A DNA stretch of 17,880 nt from Candidatus Albibeggiatoa sp. nov. BB20 (GTDB lineage: Bacteria; Pseudomonadota; Gammaproteobacteria; Beggiatoales; Beggiatoaceae). The notes under the pieces are model-generated. The model did no database searches, was not told where the DNA came from, and worked only from the letters and a program-made list of their open reading frames with translations. Every line of letters begins with the position of its first letter. Positions within the stretch are counted from its first letter, which is position 1. Location of the stretch: contig JADGDW010000004.1 in the NCBI GenBank assembly GCA_016744725.1, forward strand, positions 1 to 17,880, read 5' to 3'. The position numbers and the translations under genes were made by a program. Positions 6,610 to 14,339 of the stretch are shown here, piece by piece.

Positions 6610-6741
6610 GTGCAAGTCATTTTTAATATTGCTGAAAGTGATTTGACAATCCTGTCGCTGTTGCTTGACCAAAGCTTACGCTTAAATAATCTGTGTATAT
6701 GTTTAATTCTTCTTGCTTCATACTTACTTATCTTATTTTAA
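6610..6741 (+). CDS. Possible 43-residue small membrane protein
   Basis: A short frame from GTG 6610 to TAA 6741 has a well-placed AGGAG six bases upstream. It would encode an N-terminal amphipathic stretch with acidic residues followed by a hydrophobic C-terminal run (CLILLASYLLILF), like a tail-anchored small membrane protein. I do not recognise it. It could equally be a chance frame or a decayed gene in the 600-bp gap between amt and the ROCO gene. Confidence 0.3.
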   Translation: MQVIFNIAESDLTILSLLLDQSLRLNNLCICLILLASYLLILF

Positions 6742-6830
6742 TTTGGGATTCTTTGCGTAACTTCAGTTACTAATCACTATAAATAACGTTTATTTTGAAT
6801 ATGCCTATAGTCCATCCATCCGTCACATCC

Positions 6831-7063
6831 TGTTCTGAACAAGATTAAACTGATTTAAAGATATTCAGGATTAAAACCAATTATTTGCCTCAAATCTTAA
6901 AAATACCTACAATCAAAATCCTGTCCATCCATTAATCCGTTACATCATGTTCTGAACAAGATTAAACAGATTTGAAGATTTTCAGGATTAAAACCAATTA
7001 TTTGCCTCAAATCCTAAAAATGCCTACAATCAAAATCCTGTCCATCCATCAATCCGTTACATC
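6831..7063 (+). repeat. Tandem 117-bp repeat ahead of the ROCO gene
   Basis: Two consecutive units of exactly 117 bp begin at TGTTCTGAAC 6831 and 6948; a third unit start follows at 7065. Each holds a GATTTNAAGAT-TTCAGGATTAAAA part, a TTTGCCTCAAATC part and a CAATCAAAATCCTGTCCATCC-type end. CAGGATT and AATCCTG within each unit form an inverted pair. The second unit ends in CATCATGTTC, whose ATG is the ROCO start. A related pair lies at 17502-17705, ahead of the second LRR gene. The stretch has no coding frame; each unit's ATGTTC is normally followed at once by TGA. Confidence 0.85.
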
Positions 7064-9862
7064 ATGTTCACAGACCTAGACATCATCAAACAATTAGAGC
7101 AAGAAATTGGTCAAAAACTAGAGCAAATTAGTTTAGATAAAGTTACTAGTTGGTATAGAAAAAACGGCTATGCGGTGGATAAAAATAACAATGTGATTGG
7201 TTTGAATTTAGATAAATTAGAACTCTGTACTATTCCTAATGCTTTAATTAATCTGAAAAATTTACAAAGATTATCTTTACTCAACAATAAAGTTGATAAA
7301 CTCCCTGACTCCTTTGTTCAACTGCAAAACTTGAGTGTATTAATATTAGGTAGTAACCAGCTAAAAAAGCTGCCAGCCTCGTTTGGACAACTACAAAACT
7401 TAAGTGTATTAGGATTATGGGGAAACCAGCTAAAAGAGCTACCAGACTCTTTTGTGCAACTGCAAAAATTGAGTTATTTATTTTTAAATGAAAACTGGCT
7501 AAAAGAGCTGCCAGCGTCGTTTGTGCAACTGCAAAAATTGAGTTGTTTATTTTTAAATGAAAACCAGCTAAAAGAGCTGCCAGCATCGTTTGGGCAACTG
7601 CAAAAATTGAGTAAATTAGAATTAAGAAATAATCAGCTAAAAGAGCTGCCAGCGTCGTTTGGGCAACTGCAAAAATTGAGTAAATTAGAATTAAGAAATA
7701 ATCAGCTAAAAGAGCTGCCAGCGTGGTTCGGGAAACTGCTAAATTTGAGTGAATTAGATTTAATGAATAACCAGCTACAAGAGCTGCCAGCGTCGTTTGG
7801 GAAACTGCTAAATTTGAGTGAATTAGATTTAAGGAATAACCAGCTAAAAGAACTGCCAGCGTCGGTGGGGCAATTGAAAAATTCATGTCATCTTTACATA
7901 TCATATAACCCCTTAGAAATCCCACCACTAGAAATAGCTGAAAAAGGCATCGAAGCCATCCGCAACTATTTTAAAGAGCATGAGAAACAACCCCTCAACG
8001 AAGCAAAAGTATTAATTGTTGGACAAGGTGGTGTAGGCAAAACTTCTTTGGTTAAACGTCTGGTATTCAATGAATTTGACGAGCATGAAAACCAAACCCA
8101 TGGGATTAATATTCAAAATTGGCAAGTTGAGATTAATAATGAGCAAATTCGCTTAAATGTGTGGGATTTTGGTGGACAAGAAATCATGCACGCGACGCAT
8201 CAATTTTTCCTCACCAAACGTAGCTTGTATTTATTGATTCTCGATGCGCGCCAAGAAGAACAATATAGCCGTGTCGAATACTGGTTAAAACTGATTCAAA
8301 CCTATGGTGTAGGCTCTCCCGTGATTATTGCCACTAACAAAATAGACCAACAACCGCTTGAACTAAATGAAAAAGAACTACTCAGAAAATACCCTAATAT
8401 TAAAGAATTTCATCAAATTTCCTGTAAAAACACTGATAATATACAAAACATTAAACAAGACATTTTTAAACACATCGACCAACTCAAACATATTCACGAC
8501 TTATTGCCAAAATCATGGTTTAACATCAAAACTCAATTAGAAAATATGCAACAGGATTTTATTTCTTACGAAGAATATGCAGAAATTTGCGAGCAAAAAA
8601 ACATTGACAGCAGCAGTCAAAAAACCTTAATCGATTTCCTACATGATTTAGGCATCGTACTCAATTTTAGAGAAGACAATCAACGCCCTTACCTCAAAGA
8701 AACCAATATCTTAAACCCTGAATGGATTACTCAAGGTATTTATACCATTCTCAATAGCTATCAATTATTTCAATCCAAAGGGATACTTGACCTTGTACAA
8801 CTACCCGACATTTTACCCAATAGCAAAAAATACCCTGAAAATAAACATCGCTTTATCATGGACATCATGGAAAAATTTCAACTGTGCTTTGAATTTCCTG
8901 ATGTGAAAAACCGCTTTCTGATTCCCGATTTACTCAGCAAACAAGAACCCGATATAAATTGGGATTATGAAAACAGCTTATGCTTTGAATTGCATTATGA
9001 TGTATTACCTAACAGTGTGATTTCTCGGTTTATTGTGCATTTACATAAATTAGCCTCAAAAAATACCTATTGGCGTACAGGAGTTGTACTAATACAAAAT
9101 CAAGCCAAAGCGCAAGTTAAAGCAGATATAGAAGAAAAAATCATTTATATTTACGTGACAGGCAATCAAAGACGAGAACTACTACAAACCGTCCGTGTGA
9201 CTTTTGAAAATATCCGCCGTACTATTGCAAAACTGGTTGTCAAAGAACAAGTGCCGTATAAAAATATACTGATTCCCTATCAAGATTTAGTGCTTGCTGA
9301 AGAAATGGGTGAAAAAGAATACACTATTTACAGTCTTAAACAAAAAGTCAGTGTCAAAGCATTACTCAACGGCATCGAAACTTATAGAAACAAACAAATT
9401 GGGCAAACGCTTAATATTATTGGAGATGTAATTATGGCAGAGAGAACAATTAGCGTAAATGATGGTGGCGATTATGTTGAAGGTGACAAAGTCGCAGGCG
9501 ATAAAGTCATGGGAAGCAAAATTGACAAGCAAGTTTCCATTGGTGGCAATGTCTCTGGCTCAAATATCAACCTAGGCGATAATGTCAACCAAAGTTTAAC
9601 AACTGATAACCGTAGTACGGACGAATTATTAACTGAGCTATCAGAACTTATTAAAGCTTTTCCTGAATCTGAAGATAAACAAGAAGCACTTAACGAATAC
9701 AACCTTATCAAACTAGAATTAGGTAAATCTTCCTCAGAACGGAATGAAAGACCACTCAAAAAGTCACTTTCCTATTTACCAGAGGTATTACAGTGTATTG
9801 CTGAATCTGCAGCAGCTACCAACATTGTAAGCTTAATCAAAAGCAAAATTTTTGGTATTTAA
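7064..9862 (+). CDS. LRR-Roc-COR (ROCO family) GTPase with GDK-repeat C-terminal module
   Basis: A 932-residue multidomain protein. Residues 46-285 are leucine-rich repeats of 23 residues (LPASFGQLQKLSKLELRNNQ pattern). Residues 312-480 are a Roc GTPase: P-loop GQGGVGKTS (320-328), Thr345, WDFGGQE (D368), TNKID (424-428) and SCKN. About 485-775 is a COR dimerisation region. Residues 791-845 have GD-V/GDK repeats (GDYVEGDKVAGDKVMGSK) of beta-solenoid type, and 846-932 is helical with no recognised domain. No kinase, TIR, protease or membrane segment is visible. Bacterial ROCO proteins are GTP-regulated dimers, but their partners are mostly unknown; the C-terminal module may recruit an effector (inference). 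ATG 7064 lies within the end of the upstream 117-bp repeat and lacks a clear ribosome binding site. A paralogue starts at 17723. Confidence 0.9.
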   Translation: MFTDLDIIKQLEQEIGQKLEQISLDKVTSWYRKNGYAVDKNNNVIGLNLDKLELCTIPNALINLKNLQRLSLLNNKVDKLPDSFVQLQNLSVLILGSNQLKKLPASFGQLQNLSVLGLWGNQLKELPDSFVQLQKLSYLFLNENWLKELPASFVQLQKLSCLFLNENQLKELPASFGQLQKLSKLELRNNQLKELPASFGQLQKLSKLELRNNQLKELPAWFGKLLNLSELDLMNNQLQELPASFGKLLNLSELDLRNNQLKELPASVGQLKNSCHLYISYNPLEIPPLEIAEKGIEAIRNYFKEHEKQPLNEAKVLIVGQGGVGKTSLVKRLVFNEFDEHENQTHGINIQNWQVEINNEQIRLNVWDFGGQEIMHATHQFFLTKRSLYLLILDARQEEQYSRVEYWLKLIQTYGVGSPVIIATNKIDQQPLELNEKELLRKYPNIKEFHQISCKNTDNIQNIKQDIFKHIDQLKHIHDLLPKSWFNIKTQLENMQQDFISYEEYAEICEQKNIDSSSQKTLIDFLHDLGIVLNFREDNQRPYLKETNILNPEWITQGIYTILNSYQLFQSKGILDLVQLPDILPNSKKYPENKHRFIMDIMEKFQLCFEFPDVKNRFLIPDLLSKQEPDINWDYENSLCFELHYDVLPNSVISRFIVHLHKLASKNTYWRTGVVLIQNQAKAQVKADIEEKIIYIYVTGNQRRELLQTVRVTFENIRRTIAKLVVKEQVPYKNILIPYQDLVLAEEMGEKEYTIYSLKQKVSVKALLNGIETYRNKQIGQTLNIIGDVIMAERTISVNDGGDYVEGDKVAGDKVMGSKIDKQVSIGGNVSGSNINLGDNVNQSLTTDNRSTDELLTELSELIKAFPESEDKQEALNEYNLIKLELGKSSSERNERPLKKSLSYLPEVLQCIAESAAATNIVSLIKSKIFGI
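7586..7723 (+). repeat. Identical 69-bp LRR tandem repeats
   Basis: Two successive 69-bp units (7586-7654 and 7655-7723) are nearly or fully identical at DNA level, each encoding one 23-residue LRR. Neighbouring units from about 7300 to 7870 are close variants. Such near-identity shows recent unit duplication or gene conversion, and the LRR number is likely to vary between strains. Confidence 0.85.
9434..9862 (+). other. Possible internal translation start giving a separate C-terminal protein
   Basis: Inside the ROCO gene, GGAG (9422-9425) stands 8 nt before an in-frame ATG at 9434 (residue 791). That ATG falls exactly where the COR region ends and the GDK-repeat module begins. Translation from here would give a 142-residue product made of the GDK repeats and the helical tail. 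This may be an active internal start or the trace of an originally separate gene now fused to the ROCO frame. Confidence 0.4.
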
Positions 9863-9879
9863 AAGATTGTAGATAAAAA

Positions 9880-9916
9880 TGCTCTAACCAAATTCTGTAA
9901 GCCAGTGGTTAGAGCA
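9880..9916. terminator. Bidirectional terminator between ROCO and fixH
   Basis: TGCTCTAACCA (9880-9890) and TGGTTAGAGCA (9906-9916) form a perfect 11-bp stem around a 15-nt loop. On the + strand it is followed by ATATTTTTTA; on the - strand by ATTTTTATC. It lies between convergent genes and suits rho-independent termination both ways. Confidence 0.85.
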
Positions 9917-9966
9917 ATATTTTTTAGGAATTTAGACCAAAGCAATCAATTCAATATTCACTATCT

Positions 9967-10473
9967 CTAATAAGTTGGCTCGATCAAAAATTCACGGGTC
10001 ATTGGCATTGGCATTTTGACCGCACCAATTAAACGCCAATCATCCGCCGCTAATTCAACTGTCCACTTGCCTGCAATTAAATCGGGTAATTGTCCACGAT
10101 AAATACTGCCTTCCATCCGCTCAAAAGACAGAGAAGTATCAAACCCTGCACGAGTGCGATGTGAAAAAACAATATTTAAACTGCTTGGCAATTCATAATC
10201 AGCCTGTTTATCCAACTCAATCACAATCACGTTATCACTGACATTAAAGGCCATAAATGCCCGTAACCCATGGCGACCTGCCGCTTTATCACGATCTAAC
10301 TTCTTATTAATCTGTAAACCTTGCTTGTAATAATCATCAACAACTAAACCATCATAAGAAGTAATTGCTAGCGTAATCGTAATCATGCCACCAACTACCG
10401 CTAATGATGGAAAAAAAATAACAAGCCAAACATAAGGCTCTTGATACCAAGGTCTTTTTACTATATCCGTCAT
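9967..10473 (-). CDS. FixH family protein
   Basis: A 168-residue membrane-anchored protein with one N-terminal transmembrane helix (about residues 15-37) and a periplasmic beta domain. The WYQEPYVWLVIFFPSLAVV start, the LAITSYDGLVVDDYYKQG stretch and the later TRAGFD and GKWTVEL patterns are characteristic of FixH. FixH acts with FixG/CcoG and FixI in copper supply and assembly of cbb3-type cytochrome oxidase. No ccoNOPQ, fixG or fixI is in the window, so this copy is detached from its usual partners. It starts 43 nt after the stop of the small lipoprotein gene on the same strand, so they may share a transcript. An AGGT-like site precedes the ATG. Confidence 0.85.
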   Translation of the reverse strand: MTDIVKRPWYQEPYVWLVIFFPSLAVVGGMITITLAITSYDGLVVDDYYKQGLQINKKLDRDKAAGRHGLRAFMAFNVSDNVIVIELDKQADYELPSSLNIVFSHRTRAGFDTSLSFERMEGSIYRGQLPDLIAGKWTVELAADDWRLIGAVKMPMPMTREFLIEPTY

Positions 10474-10516
10474 AAATGTTACCTAGTAAGTAAAGTTGAA
10501 GCAGGAAGTGCTAACA

Positions 10517-10729
10517 TTATAGCGAGTTTCCATTTTCAATTAAGATTTGTCGATCACGCTCATATTCATCATAAGGTTTATCCACTCGATCGATACATTC
10601 AGCATAAGAATTTTGTGGCAATTTTGTACATTCATTAGTTTGATTGACTTTCACCGCTTCGTATATGTTTTTATGACTACAAGAGGCAATAACAAAAGAC
10701 AAGCATACTATAGCAATTAGCGGGTTCAT
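10517..10729 (-). CDS. Small lipoprotein of unknown function
   Basis: A 70-residue precursor with a short signal sequence ending in a lipobox (VIASC), so Cys17 would be lipidated and the mature protein would have about 54 residues. The C-terminal part has the CIDRVDKPYDEYERDRQ pattern, resembling small envelope lipoproteins in which a YDEYERxR stretch ends a short charged helix. It contains two further Cys (residues 34 and 45) that could form a disulfide. It lies just upstream of fixH on the - strand. The function is unknown; the ribosome binding site is weak. Confidence 0.65.
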   Translation of the reverse strand: MNPLIAIVCLSFVIASCSHKNIYEAVKVNQTNECTKLPQNSYAECIDRVDKPYDEYERDRQILIENGNSL

Positions 10730-10922
10730 GGGAAATGATTCTCTAAATAGGCGCAGAATAGATCAATTTTGCCATACATTATTTAACTTGTGTATCAAAT
10801 ATTTCATTCTAAAAAAACACAGCCATTTCAAAATATTAATTTAAAACATTTGATTTTATACTGCTACTCTAATCTGAAACAGGTACAATAACAGCAGTTA
10901 TTCCCATCCAAAACGTAAAATT

Positions 10923-12671
10923 ATGGATTTATTCTTCGGCTTAATTAATCATGGTTTTGTACCTTGGCTGCTGGCATTGAGCATTGCAGGCCTTGGTATC
11001 GGAGTGTGGATTAATTTACGTTTGAGGATTGCCGAATTTCTGACGCAACTCAACGCGATTCAAACCAAACTGGATGCAATTCCGCAAGATGAATTTGTTG
11101 AACATTACGAAGAATTCAATGAATATGTCAGCCAATACCCTCTTTTTGCACACCAATGGTCAACATTTAGACAAACCCTGATTTTACCGACTTCTGACGA
11201 TGAATACATTATTTACTATACCAATCGTCCCAATATTTATTTCAATCAATCTGCGCTGGTTTCTCCACAACTCAATTTAACCTTATATCAAGCAGTCCCT
11301 AATATTTTAGTCGGCATTGGCTTGTTTTTTACCTTTATCGGATTGATTGCGGCACTTTGGTTTGCCAGTGAAGGGGTGGCCGCAGAAAATGTCGAACAGG
11401 CCAAAGCGGCATTAAGCGAATTACTACACGCGGCTACGTTTAAATTTATCACCTCGGTTGCGGGCTTATTATCTTCGATCATATTTTCTTGGCGTGAAAA
11501 AGCCCACTTATATCAATTGAGCGAAAAATTACATGCCTTATGCCGTGGCTTAGAAGAACGTTTATATTTCACTACCTTGGAACAATTAAGCAAGCGTCAA
11601 GTTGATGAATCTAAACGCCAAACTGAACAACTCGCCCGATTTAATAGTGAATTAGCCGTTTCAATTGCCCATGCTTTAGAAGATGAATTCACCGAGAAAT
11701 TATTAGAAGCAATCCAACCTTTAGCAGGCGCGATTGAGACATTAGAATCTAAATTGACCAATATGAATCAAGATGCTTTGCAAAATATGGTTGAACAATT
11801 CTCGCAAAGTTTACAAGGGGCTGCAGGTCAGGAAATGCAGCAAATGGCGACCACCTTGCACGGTTTAGAAAGTATTTTAGGTTCATTGGGCGATAAGTTG
11901 AATCATTCTAGTGTCGAATTTACCCAACAAATGCACGAGGCATCGTCTACCTTGCAACAAGGTTTTTCAGAAGGCGCGAGTGATTTAATCCAGCAGTTAT
12001 CCCAATCGATTCAAAAAGTGCAGGCAGAAACCAGCCAAGAAATGCAAAGAGCCACTGAACCGATGCAACAGCTTTTAGGTTCTATGCAGGAATTAAAAAA
12101 TAATATTGATGAATCAAGCTTATCGTTGCAACGCGAATTGACCAATGCGGCAGAACATACTGCAGATACTTTATCCTCTGCCAGTGAAGAATTCGGCAAG
12201 CAAATGCAGCAAACCAGCCAGAGTTTAGGCCAAGTTCGAGAACAAATTATACTTGTGGTACGTGATACATTACCTGTGATTGATAAGATGTCACAGCAAT
12301 TACAGAATGTTAGAGAAGGTTTGCAAGCCACTGAATCGGGTTTACGTACCGCAACTCCTGCTTTGATAAAAGCCACTAATCATGTGGAAGATTTAACCGA
12401 TGTGGTGATGAATTCGAGTAATGCCTTAATGGAAAGTGGTCACACGGTTGAGAAGGTTTGGAAAAAATATCAGAAGCATTTTGAAGGAGTTGATAACGAT
12501 GTGGGCAAAATGTTCCAAGAACTGTCTACGGGTTTAGAAAATTACCGTGACCAAGTAGAAAATTTCACTACCCAACTCGATGAAAGCCTTAATCAATCGG
12601 TTAAATCTCTTAGCGGTATGATTGTTGAATTAGTTGAAGCAATTGAAGAATTGGCGAATACTAAAAAATAA
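10923..12671 (+). CDS. ZorA-like MotA/TolQ/ExbB family protein with coiled-coil tail
   Basis: A 582-residue membrane protein. TM1 spans about residues 10-32. A cytoplasmic segment follows, then TM2 (about 124-147, AVPNILVGIGLFFTFIGLIA) and TM3 (about 170-189, FKFITSVAGLLSSIIFSW). These match the ion-channel core of ZorA and MotA/TolQ/ExbB proteins, with the Thr137 and Thr177/Ser178 positions that line the pore in relatives. From about 195 to the end is an uninterrupted Gln/Glu/Ser-rich helical coiled coil, like the long cytoplasmic tail of ZorA in Zorya phage defence. The partner ZorB/MotB-type peptidoglycan-binding protein is not next to it, nor are zorC/D/E. The downstream genes are convergent. 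It may therefore pair with a distant partner or do a non-defence job. The ribosome binding site is weak. Confidence 0.75.
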   Translation: MDLFFGLINHGFVPWLLALSIAGLGIGVWINLRLRIAEFLTQLNAIQTKLDAIPQDEFVEHYEEFNEYVSQYPLFAHQWSTFRQTLILPTSDDEYIIYYTNRPNIYFNQSALVSPQLNLTLYQAVPNILVGIGLFFTFIGLIAALWFASEGVAAENVEQAKAALSELLHAATFKFITSVAGLLSSIIFSWREKAHLYQLSEKLHALCRGLEERLYFTTLEQLSKRQVDESKRQTEQLARFNSELAVSIAHALEDEFTEKLLEAIQPLAGAIETLESKLTNMNQDALQNMVEQFSQSLQGAAGQEMQQMATTLHGLESILGSLGDKLNHSSVEFTQQMHEASSTLQQGFSEGASDLIQQLSQSIQKVQAETSQEMQRATEPMQQLLGSMQELKNNIDESSLSLQRELTNAAEHTADTLSSASEEFGKQMQQTSQSLGQVREQIILVVRDTLPVIDKMSQQLQNVREGLQATESGLRTATPALIKATNHVEDLTDVVMNSSNALMESGHTVEKVWKKYQKHFEGVDNDVGKMFQELSTGLENYRDQVENFTTQLDESLNQSVKSLSGMIVELVEAIEELANTKK

Positions 12672-12699
12672 ACCGATGTTGAGAACATGAACAAAGACA

Positions 12700-12729
12700 T
12701 CAGAATCAGAGCAATCACTCTGATTCTGA
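12700..12729. terminator. Strong hairpin downstream of the ZorA-like gene
   Basis: TCAGAATCAGAG (12700-12711) and CTCTGATTCTGA (12718-12729) form a perfect 12-bp stem with a 6-nt loop, 28 nt after the stop. There is no T-tract after it, so termination would be imperfect. It may instead protect the 3' end of the mRNA. Confidence 0.55.
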
Positions 12730-12735
12730 AACAAC

Positions 12736-12855
12736 TATAGTCAATTTCACTTTGGGTATTAGGACTGGCAGTCCTGTATCATCTTAGAATAAAACGACTA
12801 GTAGGACTGTCAATCCTCAAAGGACTAGCAGTCCTGAAAGTGAGACATTTCTATA
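12736..12855. repeat. Paired palindrome element with inverted ends (MITE-like), copy 3
   Basis: The left end is TATAGTCAATTTCACTTT (12736) and the right end AAAGTGAGACATTTCTATA (to 12855), an imperfect inverted pair. Inside are three palindromes: AGGACTGGCAGTCCT (12761-12775), AGGACTGTCAATCCT (12803-12817) and AGGACTAGCAGTCCT (12821-12835). Size and layout match the element at 5007-5122, so this is the same dispersed family. It lies between convergent genes. Confidence 0.7.
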
Positions 12856-12880
12856 ACATTCAAATCAGAATACACTATAA

Positions 12881-13603
12881 CTAACGGATAATGCGATAGA
12901 AGTCGACTTCTGAACTTTGTACATCGGGTGCATCAAAGCTAGTCGAGCCTGCAGGTACTGCAATCGCTTGAAAATACAACTCATCGCTATAAAGCTGAGG
13001 TGTATTAACTAAGTCCTCTAAATTAACCGCAAATACTAATGAATTAGACGGGACATAAGCAAAACCGCCTAAACTAAATGATGTTGGTTGATTGAAAAAA
13101 TGTCTGACCTGACGCGCTGGCAATGTGACCCCAGAAATAATTTCTAAACTCACAGAGTCTAAAGCAACGCCCTGTTGATATTGCCAGTCAAAAATAGGAC
13201 GGGTACTAAAGGCAATGTACACATCCATATCAATGTCGCTGCGAATACCTTCAACACGAAAATCAACCACACCGCCTCTTTTACCTGAATTTTCATCAAA
13301 CTGCATACGTTGTACAAAAATTTCACCATTTTCCCAACGATCAGGAAAAACAAATACATCTGCTGGAATACTTTTTTGATGTAAACTCAGTTCTCGATGG
13401 ATCGGTTCTGGTTCTGTAAATGTTGGTTCATCATGGATCGGTTCAGGCTCTATAAATACGGGTTCATCTAGCTGTGAAACATTGTTCTCAGGTTCAACAA
13501 AGACAGGCTCAATAGGTTCATTGAACACGTCATCCTCTGCCAACACTGCTTGTCCAGCATAAAGTAAACATAGTCCTAAGTATAAAATAAGTTTTAGTTT
13601 CAT
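12881..13603 (-). CDS. Secreted EP-rich protein of unknown function
   Basis: A 240-residue precursor with a signal peptide ending AVLA at residue 22. Residues 28-72 are a low-complexity linker with repeated EP-rich units (EPVFVEPE, EPVFIEPEPIHDEP, TFTEPEPIHRE). From about residue 80 a beta-rich domain begins with VFVFPDRWENGEIF and continues to the end without a family I recognise. A strong AGGAGG precedes the ATG, and the gene follows the GspC/PilP-like gene by 57 nt, so it is the last gene of the - strand operon. It probably works with the PKD protein at the envelope or outside the cell (inference). Confidence 0.75.
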   Translation of the reverse strand: MKLKLILYLGLCLLYAGQAVLAEDDVFNEPIEPVFVEPENNVSQLDEPVFIEPEPIHDEPTFTEPEPIHRELSLHQKSIPADVFVFPDRWENGEIFVQRMQFDENSGKRGGVVDFRVEGIRSDIDMDVYIAFSTRPIFDWQYQQGVALDSVSLEIISGVTLPARQVRHFFNQPTSFSLGGFAYVPSNSLVFAVNLEDLVNTPQLYSDELYFQAIAVPAGSTSFDAPDVQSSEVDFYRIIR

Positions 13604-13660
13604 AAGAAACCTCCTGAAATTCAGTAATATGACAAAACTATTACTATATATAATAGCAAA

Positions 13661-14320
13661 TCATTCCGCTGTATTCACAGGTAAATCTCCAAAAGGTGTA
13701 TGAATTACAGGATGATCGTTTGTTTCATCATTATTATTGATAATGTTATCCTCAATATCAGCATTGATTTCCTCAGACTCAACGGCCTGTTCAAAGACAG
13801 TACTGATTTTTTCATCTGCTTGTTGCAATAATTGGGTCTGTTCAGGCTCGGGTTCAACGTCATCCACTAAAAAATCGCCAAAGGGCGTGCTCACTCTGCG
13901 TTTACCAGCAGGGATATCAGCATCTACAATTTGAGGTTTGGCTGCAAATGGATTACCTTCTGGCATTTTTTGTAAGATTTCTAACGTTTGTGTGTCATCC
14001 TCAACAGCTTGGGCAAATGGGTATTCAACAATCCCGTTTTCAATATCTTCGGTTATAGCAGGTGCAACTTCTAATTTGCTATACAATTCTAATATTTGTT
14101 CCTCACCCGCTTGGTTGTGCAATACAATCGCACGTTGTTGAATTTCCCCAATCACCCATTGTCCTAATTCGTCACCTTCTTCCACGGGCATTTGCATTTC
14201 ATCCATAACAACATAGGCTTTTTTTGCACTACCTAGAAAACTAATGCCTTCTAAATACACTTCTTCTGCTTGTACAGCACAAGTACAAAATAACAGGCAT
14301 ATCACAGTCCATTTATTCAT
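13661..14320 (-). CDS. Exported protein with GspC/PilP-like N-terminal segment and TPFGD repeats
   Basis: A 219-residue precursor with a signal peptide to about residue 18 (CAVQA). Residues 20-85 (SAKKAYVVMDEMQMPVEEGD, then GQWVIGEIQQRAIVLHN and an EQILELYSKL end) have the pattern of the homology region of GspC/PilP: an 'input-value, G-D-x-L, I-x-x-I-x-x-x-x-V-L' beta strand set. The rest is acidic and disordered, with a repeated TPFGD motif at 145-149 and 208-212 (VSTPFGDFLVDD and IHTPFGDLPVNT) separated by Glu-rich spacer. The gene starts 19 nt after the PKD gene stop with AAGGAG upstream. It may be a periplasmic adaptor for the PKD protein. The GspC/PilP likeness is a pattern judgement. 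Confidence 0.7.
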   Translation of the reverse strand: MNKWTVICLLFCTCAVQAEEVYLEGISFLGSAKKAYVVMDEMQMPVEEGDELGQWVIGEIQQRAIVLHNQAGEEQILELYSKLEVAPAITEDIENGIVEYPFAQAVEDDTQTLEILQKMPEGNPFAAKPQIVDADIPAGKRRVSTPFGDFLVDDVEPEPEQTQLLQQADEKISTVFEQAVESEEINADIEDNIINNNDETNDHPVIHTPFGDLPVNTAE

Positions 14321-14339
14321 TAAAAAATCTCCTTCTTAA

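Noticed and set aside
7300..7870. Regular 69-bp repeats that could be mistaken for a CRISPR array
   Set aside because: They are in frame, encode LRRs and have no unique spacers between repeats.
7281..7928. 215-residue open frame antisense to the LRR region
   Set aside because: It is a mirror of the repetitive LRR coding array, with a periodic LAALLA-type translation, no ribosome binding site and no protein-like composition. The + strand frame has clear LRR, Roc and COR motifs.
12672..12880. A zorB-type gene after the ZorA-like gene
   Set aside because: The gap holds only a hairpin and the palindrome element; the next gene is convergent and encodes a secreted EP-rich protein without an OmpA-like domain.
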